Positions 58,568-64,000 of a stretch of 64,000 nt of DNA are shown here, in pieces. Source of the DNA: Pseudomonas sp. PH1b (lineage in GTDB: Bacteria; Pseudomonadota; Gammaproteobacteria; Pseudomonadales; Pseudomonadaceae); the NCBI RefSeq assembly GCF_000633395.1, contig NZ_AYMU01000011.1, forward strand, positions 350,009 to 414,008. Direction: 5' to 3'. A model generated the notes under the pieces. It saw only the letters and a list, made by a program, of their open reading frames with translations, did not search any database and was not told the origin of the DNA. Position 1 is the stretch's first letter. Each line of letters starts with the position of its first letter. Made by a program: the position numbers and the translations under genes.

Positions 58568-60303
58568 CGAGTTTTTCCCTGATCCTGATGTTGTTGCTGT
58601 TCGTACCAGAATTTACGCCTCAGCAGTTCTCCCGGATCGTCCGGGATCTTGCGCAGCCATTGTTCCAGCGCCTGCTGGTGCTCGGCATCCAGACCGTCCT
58701 CCACCGGACGCAGCGGGGTGGTGGTGTGCTGGTCGTCGAGCTCGCTGCCGGGTACTTCACTGTGGCCGTTGCCCGGAGGCGGCGGCGCCGGTTCTTCACC
58801 CTCGCCGGCCGGTGCTTCGCCGGGAGTGCCGGGTGTGTCGCTGGCGGCCGGTGGCGGGTTGGCGGTGCTGCTGGGGCCGGGCCGGTTGTCGTCGCTGTCG
58901 GGGTCTTGGGCTTTCTCCGGCGGCGCTGGCTCGACGGCGTGCTGCTGTTGCAGCAGGCTTTCCACCAGGGCCTTGTTCTGCAGTGCCGGTTGCAGGTCCG
59001 GTTGGCGTTCCAGGGCTTGCTCGTAGGCGTCGATGGCGGCTTCCAGCTCGCCACTGCGGGCCAGGGCATTCCCGCGATTGTAGTGGGCGCGGGCATCGTT
59101 GCCTTCGGCAAAGCGCTCGGCGGCGGCATTGTAGTTGCCCGCTTCATACAAGGCCACGCCTTGCCATTGCGGGTCCTGGAAATGCCGCGCCGCTTCGGCC
59201 GGGCGCTGCTGCTCCAGCAGGCGCTGGCCCTGCTGGTCGGGGCGCAGCCACAGGTCGTTGAAGTCGAAGGCGTAGCTGGGTTGCGGCACGGCCAACAGCA
59301 GCAGCGGCAGGCAGAACAGCCAGCCACGGCGCCCGGCGCAGGCCGCCAGCAGCAACAGTGGCAGCAGCAGCCAGTAGCCCTGGTCGGCCCAGGTGTCCAG
59401 GCGCAGGGTCTGGCCATCGCTGCGCACGCCCTGGGGGCTGCCCAGCAGGCCCAGGCCGCGCAGGTCGCTGTCGTCCAGGCGGGCCTGGCGGTAGCGGCCA
59501 CCGACATCGCCGATGAACTGCTTGAGGGTCGGGCTGTCCAGGCGCGACACCAGGATCGCGCCCTGGTCGTCCTTGAGATAACTGCCGTCTTCCAGGGCCA
59601 CCGGAGCGCCGTCGCGGCTGCCGATGCCGAGCATCAGCAACTGTGGCGCCTCGCCGTCCAGGGCCTGGCGGATGCCTTGGCGTTCCTGTTCGTTGAGGGA
59701 CGAGGCCATCAGCAGCACCCGGCCCTGGCCCAGGGCGCCCTGGGCGAGCAGGTCCAGGGCCTTGCGCAGGGCCAGGTCGGCGCGCTGGCCGGGCTGGGGC
59801 ATGATCGACGGCTTGAGGGCGTCCAGCAGGTTGCGGCTGGTGGCCAGGTCGTCGGACAGCGGCACCAGGGTGTGGGCGCTACCGGCATAGACCACGATCG
59901 CGGTTTGCGCGTCGCTGCGCAGTGCCAGCAGGTCCAGCAGCTTGTGCCGGGCCTGTTCCAGGCGGTTGGGCGGCACGTCGTCGGCCAGCATCTGCGGGGT
60001 CAGTTCCAGCACCACCACCAAGGGGTCGGCGGGTTTCTGGCTGGTCTGTTCCACCCGTTGCCAGCTGGGGCCCAGCAAGGCCAGTACCGCCAGCAGCCAG
60101 GCCAGCCCCAGGGCGATCCAGGGCAGCTTGCTTTCGCGGCCATTGCCGCCACTGAGCAGGGCCGCGTGGAAGGCCGGTGGCAGGATCATCTGCCAGCGCC
60201 CGGCGCGTTTCTGCCGGTGCCAGAGTTGCCACAGCAGCAGCGCCAGCAACGGCAGCACCAGTAGCCAGTACGGCCGGAACCAATGGGGCCAGAGGCTGAT
60301 CAT
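58564..60303 (-). CDS. batB: BatB/BatC-like protein: von Willebrand A domain plus TPR
   Basis: Membrane protein of 579 residues that joins BatB and BatC parts. Two N-terminal hydrophobic helices (about 11-25, 60-80) precede a VWA domain; a further helix lies near 315-340. A TPR block follows (ALYEAGNYNAAAERFAEG, YNRGNALARSGELEAAIDAYEQAL), then a Pro/Glu-rich disordered tail. The MIDAS metal motif is not canonical: E100-L-T102-P-Q104 replaces DxSxS, so metal binding may be lost. It overlaps batA and batD by 4 bases each. Confidence 0.9.
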   Translation of the reverse strand: MISLWPHWFRPYWLLVLPLLALLLWQLWHRQKRAGRWQMILPPAFHAALLSGGNGRESKLPWIALGLAWLLAVLALLGPSWQRVEQTSQKPADPLVVVLELTPQMLADDVPPNRLEQARHKLLDLLALRSDAQTAIVVYAGSAHTLVPLSDDLATSRNLLDALKPSIMPQPGQRADLALRKALDLLAQGALGQGRVLLMASSLNEQERQGIRQALDGEAPQLLMLGIGSRDGAPVALEDGSYLKDDQGAILVSRLDSPTLKQFIGDVGGRYRQARLDDSDLRGLGLLGSPQGVRSDGQTLRLDTWADQGYWLLLPLLLLAACAGRRGWLFCLPLLLLAVPQPSYAFDFNDLWLRPDQQGQRLLEQQRPAEAARHFQDPQWQGVALYEAGNYNAAAERFAEGNDARAHYNRGNALARSGELEAAIDAYEQALERQPDLQPALQNKALVESLLQQQHAVEPAPPEKAQDPDSDDNRPGPSSTANPPPAASDTPGTPGEAPAGEGEEPAPPPPGNGHSEVPGSELDDQHTTTPLRPVEDGLDAEHQQALEQWLRKIPDDPGELLRRKFWYEQQQHQDQGKTR

Positions 60304-61376
60304 CGGCGCCTCCGCAGGCGCAGGCGCTTGAGCCGCTGGCGCCAGTCATGGGACGGCTGGAGAAAGTGCGGGCGGGAAAACAACCGCTGCAACGGGTTGT
60401 CCGGCCAGCGCTCGCGCAGCACCAGCAACAGGCTCAAAAACAGCGCCGCAGCCAGGGGCCAGTGATACAGGGCCTGGGCCGGGCGGGCCTGGGTCGGTTG
60501 CTGGGCCACGGGCTCCAGTTGGTCGAGGGTGTCCTTGATCGCCTGCAGTTCCTGGCCGTCACGGGCACGGAAATAGCGGCCGCCGGTGACCTGTGCCAGT
60601 TCCTTGAGGGCCGGTTCGTCCAGGTCCAGGCTCGGGTTGACCCCGAGCACGCCGAGGGTGGCGCTCTGCTCCGGGTCCGCGCCGATGCCGATGGGGTAGA
60701 TCTTCACCCCTTCCTCGGCCGCCAGCCGGGCGGCGGTGATCGGTGCGATCTCGCCGCCGTTGTTGGCGCCGTCGGTGACCAGGATCAGCACCCGGCTCTG
60801 GGCCGGACGCTGGCGCAAGCGCTTGAGGGCCAGGCCGATGGCATCGCCGATGGCGGTGTTCTTGCCGGCGATGCCGATCTTCGCCTCATCCAGCCAGACC
60901 CGCACCGTGTGCCGGTCGAAGGTCAGCGGTGCCTGCAGGTAGGCCTTGCTGCCAAACAGGATCAGGCCGACCCGGTCGCCCTCGCGGTGTTCGAGAAAGT
61001 CCCCCAGCAGGTTCTTGACCAGGTCCAGGCGGCTGATGTCGTCGCCTTGCCATTGCATGTCGGGAAAATCCATGGAGCCGGACACGTCCACCGCCACCAG
61101 CAGGTCGCGGCCACTGGCGGCCACCGGCAAGGGGTCCCCCAGCCACTGCGGACGTGCCGCAGCGAGCAACAGCAAGACCCACAGCAGGATGAAGCGTGCC
61201 TGCTGGCGCCAGGAAGGCAGGTGGGCGCGGGCACGGCGCTTGGACAGGCCTTCGAGTTCAGTGAGGAAGCTGATCTTGAGCGCCGGCTCGCCGCTGTCGG
61301 CCACCGGCAGCACCCGGCGCAGCAGCCAGGGCAGGGGCAACAGGGCGAAGATCCACGGCCAGGCGAACTCAAACAT
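60300..61376 (-). CDS. batA: BatA-like von Willebrand A membrane protein
   Basis: Protein of 358 residues: N-terminal helices (about 5-22 and 60-75), a VWA domain with the intact MIDAS motif D97-V-S99-G-S101, the later acidic loop LILVTDGANNGGE, and a C-terminal helix near 310-325 (HWPLAAALFLSLLLVL). It pairs with the degenerate VWA domain of BatB in the same operon. The start overlaps the end of the DUF4381 gene by 8 bases. Confidence 0.92.
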   Translation of the reverse strand: MFEFAWPWIFALLPLPWLLRRVLPVADSGEPALKISFLTELEGLSKRRARAHLPSWRQQARFILLWVLLLLAAARPQWLGDPLPVAASGRDLLVAVDVSGSMDFPDMQWQGDDISRLDLVKNLLGDFLEHREGDRVGLILFGSKAYLQAPLTFDRHTVRVWLDEAKIGIAGKNTAIGDAIGLALKRLRQRPAQSRVLILVTDGANNGGEIAPITAARLAAEEGVKIYPIGIGADPEQSATLGVLGVNPSLDLDEPALKELAQVTGGRYFRARDGQELQAIKDTLDQLEPVAQQPTQARPAQALYHWPLAAALFLSLLLVLRERWPDNPLQRLFSRPHFLQPSHDWRQRLKRLRLRRRR

Positions 61377-61863
61377 GCTTGCGAATCCAGGTGTCCACCG
61401 CCTGGGTCAGGCCGGCGATGGCTTTGTCGTCGAGCTTGCACTCGGGTTTGTAGGCGCCCTCTACCAGCACCATCCAGCGGGTCAGGCCGGCGGCGGGGCA
61501 GCGGTTGTCGAGAAACGCCAACCATTTGCGGCCGTTGAGGGTGTGGCTCTGGCTGTAGGGATAGTGGTTGCGGCACAGGCGCTTGAGCAGGCCGTTGAGG
61601 GCCTGCAACCAGGCCCCGGCGGGGGCGCCGTCATAGGGCTTGGGCAGCAGTGCCAGCTCCGCCAGGGCAGCCAGGCGCACCGGGTCCAGGGGTTGTTCGC
61701 CACGGGGCACGGCGGCCTTGCGCGGCCACAGGTGGCGCCAGCGCCAGAGGGCCAGGCCCAGCAGGGGCAGCAACACCAGCAGCAGCCACCAGCCCGGCGC
61801 CGGCGGCCACAGGCTCACCGCAGGAGGCAGCAGCAAGGGCTGCAGTTGTTCCAGGCTGCTCAT
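61369..61863 (-). CDS. DUF4381 membrane protein of the bat operon
   Basis: Protein of 164 residues with one N-terminal transmembrane helix (PPAPGWWLLLVLLPLLGLALWRWR) and a helical cytoplasmic domain (LNGLLKRLCRNHYPYSQ, LNGRKWLAFLDNRCP). This is the DUF4381 gene regularly found between DUF58 and batA. The start at 61863 overlaps the DUF58 stop by 4 bases; the open frame continues upstream out of phase with any real gene. Function unknown. Confidence 0.88.
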   Translation of the reverse strand: MSSLEQLQPLLLPPAVSLWPPAPGWWLLLVLLPLLGLALWRWRHLWPRKAAVPRGEQPLDPVRLAALAELALLPKPYDGAPAGAWLQALNGLLKRLCRNHYPYSQSHTLNGRKWLAFLDNRCPAAGLTRWMVLVEGAYKPECKLDDKAIAGLTQAVDTWIRKHV

Positions 61864-62801
61864 CGTCCGGCTCCCGGACGCTTGGGGTTGAGGTACTCGC
61901 GCAGCTGCTCGACCATCTCGCTCTGGGTGCTCAGGGGCATCAGCAGCACCCGCAGTTTCTGCGCCAGGCGTTCCCAACGGGCAATGCGCGCTTCGCTCAT
62001 GGCCCGGTAGGCCTGGCGCAGGTCGTAGTTCAGGGTATCGAGCTCCAGCTGCGCACCGCGTTCGGCGAAGCGCAGCAGGCCGGCGGCGGGCAGGGCGTGG
62101 TCCAGGGGATCGGACAGCGGCATCAGCAGCAGGTCGCAGTGCCGGGACAGCAGGCTCAGTTGCTGCTCGGCGGCGTCGCTCAGGGCGCGCTCATCGCAGA
62201 TGACGATCACCAGGCTGCCGGGGCGCAGCACCTCGCGGCCGCGCAGCAGGGCGGTGCCCAGGGCGTCGCGCTGGGGTTGGGTATCGGCGTGCAGCGACTG
62301 GTTGACCCGCACCAGGCGGTTGAGCAGTTGCAGCAGGCTCTGCTTGCTGCGCCGGGGCTTGATCTCATAGTGCTCGTCGTCGCCGTACACCAGGCCGCCG
62401 ACCCGGTCGTTGTGGCCCAGGGCGGCCCAGCCGATCAGCGCGGCGGCCTGGGCCGCGAGCACCGACTTGAACATCAGCCCGGAGCCGAAGAACAGCTGGC
62501 GACTCTGCTCGACCATGATGAAGATCGGCCGCTCGCGCTCCTCATGGAACAGCTTGGTGTGCGGCTCCTGGGTGCGTGCGGTGACCCGCCAGTCGATGGT
62601 GCGCACGTCATCGCCGGCCTGGTAGACCCGCACCTGGTCGAAATCCACCCCGCGCCCGCGCAGCTTGGAGTGGTGCAGGCCGATCAGCGGGCTGCGCTGG
62701 CTTGGGGTCGAGAACAGCTGCACCTCGCGCACGCGATGGCGCATCTCGATCAACTCGCCAAGGGTAATGCGGATGCCGGGTTCGGCGCTGGCTAGGGTCA
62801 T
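61860..62801 (-). CDS. DUF58 domain protein
   Basis: Soluble protein of 313 residues with the DUF58 core (SKLRGRGVDFDQVRVYQAGDD, then RTIDWRVTARTQEPHTKLFHEERER). The fold is VWA-like; GSLVIVICDERAL resembles the later acidic loop. It always accompanies MoxR ATPases and is thought to be a client or adaptor. It starts 5 bases after the moxR stop. The frame extends upstream, but ATG 62801 (MTLASAEPG) gives the expected length. Confidence 0.9.
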   Translation of the reverse strand: MTLASAEPGIRITLGELIEMRHRVREVQLFSTPSQRSPLIGLHHSKLRGRGVDFDQVRVYQAGDDVRTIDWRVTARTQEPHTKLFHEERERPIFIMVEQSRQLFFGSGLMFKSVLAAQAAALIGWAALGHNDRVGGLVYGDDEHYEIKPRRSKQSLLQLLNRLVRVNQSLHADTQPQRDALGTALLRGREVLRPGSLVIVICDERALSDAAEQQLSLLSRHCDLLLMPLSDPLDHALPAAGLLRFAERGAQLELDTLNYDLRQAYRAMSEARIARWERLAQKLRVLLMPLSTQSEMVEQLREYLNPKRPGAGR

Positions 62802-62806
62802 GGGGG

Positions 62807-63766
<960 letters not shown>

Positions 63767-63796
63767 CGGTGACGGTTCCTGCAGAGGGTGCGCCAC

Positions 63797-64000
63797 GGGC
63801 GGTCGAATAACGCCGGGGCTGGGGGCGATACTTTAATCCATAGCGGGGGTCGGCGACTAACGGGGAAAACCTGATTTAGCCAATTAGTCGAAAAATTCCG
63901 TGTTTTTTTGCAGCCCTTGCCTGGTGCTCCCTGCGGGGGGCTCTGCTTGCGAAGGGGGGCTTGGGGTGTGCGTGGGGCGTGCGGGCCTCTTCGCTGGCAA
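63797..64000. other. Upstream region of moxR with a REP half at the window edge
   Basis: No gene in these 204 bases. A T-run lies at 63903-63909. From about 63980 the sequence GGGCCTCTTCGCTGGCAA is an inverted REP half of the same family as the arrays, cut by the window end. Confidence 0.6.

Overview
The window comes from a Pseudomonas chromosome, most likely the P. fluorescens group. The basis is a high-GC genome with GTAGGAGC-type REPIN repeats, a kguEKTD/ptxS locus with the known PtxS operator, AruH, a split hpaG1/hpaG2 and many AraC/LysR-regulated catabolic operons. It is mostly accessory catabolic DNA, followed by a conserved housekeeping stretch (sbcCD, moxR/bat). No RNA genes, insertion sequences, prophage or CRISPR were seen.

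Layout. 0-2.6 kb: a truncated aldo/keto reductase, a broken LysR gene, and an SDR/VOC gene pair. 2.7-6.6 kb: a sugar-acid/glycerate module (MFS transporter, CdaR-type regulator, glycerate kinase). 6.6-7.1 kb: a tandem REPIN array. 7.1-15.7 kb: the homoprotocatechuate (3,4-dihydroxyphenylacetate) meta-cleavage operon hpaG1-G2-E-D-F-X-H-I, with the divergent activator hpaA. 15.8-16.9 kb: a secreted DUF1176 protein.

17.0-24.3 kb: an apparently uncharacterised five-gene operon (cupin dioxygenase of the 2,4'-dihydroxyacetophenone type, MFS transporter, zinc alcohol dehydrogenase, OprB porin, GMC oxidoreductase) opposite an AraC regulator. 24.3-29.3 kb: a small Cys-containing ORF, and a cluster of class II HDAC-like amidohydrolase, MFS transporter, phenol-type outer-membrane channel and LuxR regulator. 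29.6-34.3 kb: hpaC and hpaB, separated by a 0.6 kb REPIN array, then a chemoreceptor. 34.5-35.7 kb: aruH. 35.7-41.5 kb: kguE-kguK-(REPIN array)-kguT-kguD and ptxS, with two perfect PtxS operators.

41.5-46.7 kb: an esterase, an orphan choline/betaine-type binding protein, a LysE exporter with AraC regulator, a DUF1345 protein and a glutathione transferase. 46.7-51.6 kb: sbcD-sbcC. 51.7-56.7 kb: an AraC regulator and a two-subunit hydantoinase/oxoprolinase. 56.9-63.8 kb: the moxR-DUF58-DUF4381-batA-batB-batD operon.

How the genes work together. HpaBC hydroxylates 4-hydroxyphenylacetate to homoprotocatechuate. HpaD, E, G, F, H and I take it through ring cleavage, decarboxylation and aldol cleavage to succinate semialdehyde and pyruvate. 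HpaX imports the substrate. KguT imports 2-ketogluconate, KguK phosphorylates it and KguD reduces it to 6-phosphogluconate under PtxS control.

The most striking cross-cutting signal is an A-rich AAnAAnAA-like motif (the type bound by Hfq/Crc for catabolite repression) at the translation start of about seventeen catabolic transporters, enzymes and regulators. It was not noticed at sbcCD, the bat operon, GST or DUF1345. The second is a set of locus-homogenised tandem REPIN arrays sitting inside or at the end of these operons. One of them supplies the kguK stop codon.
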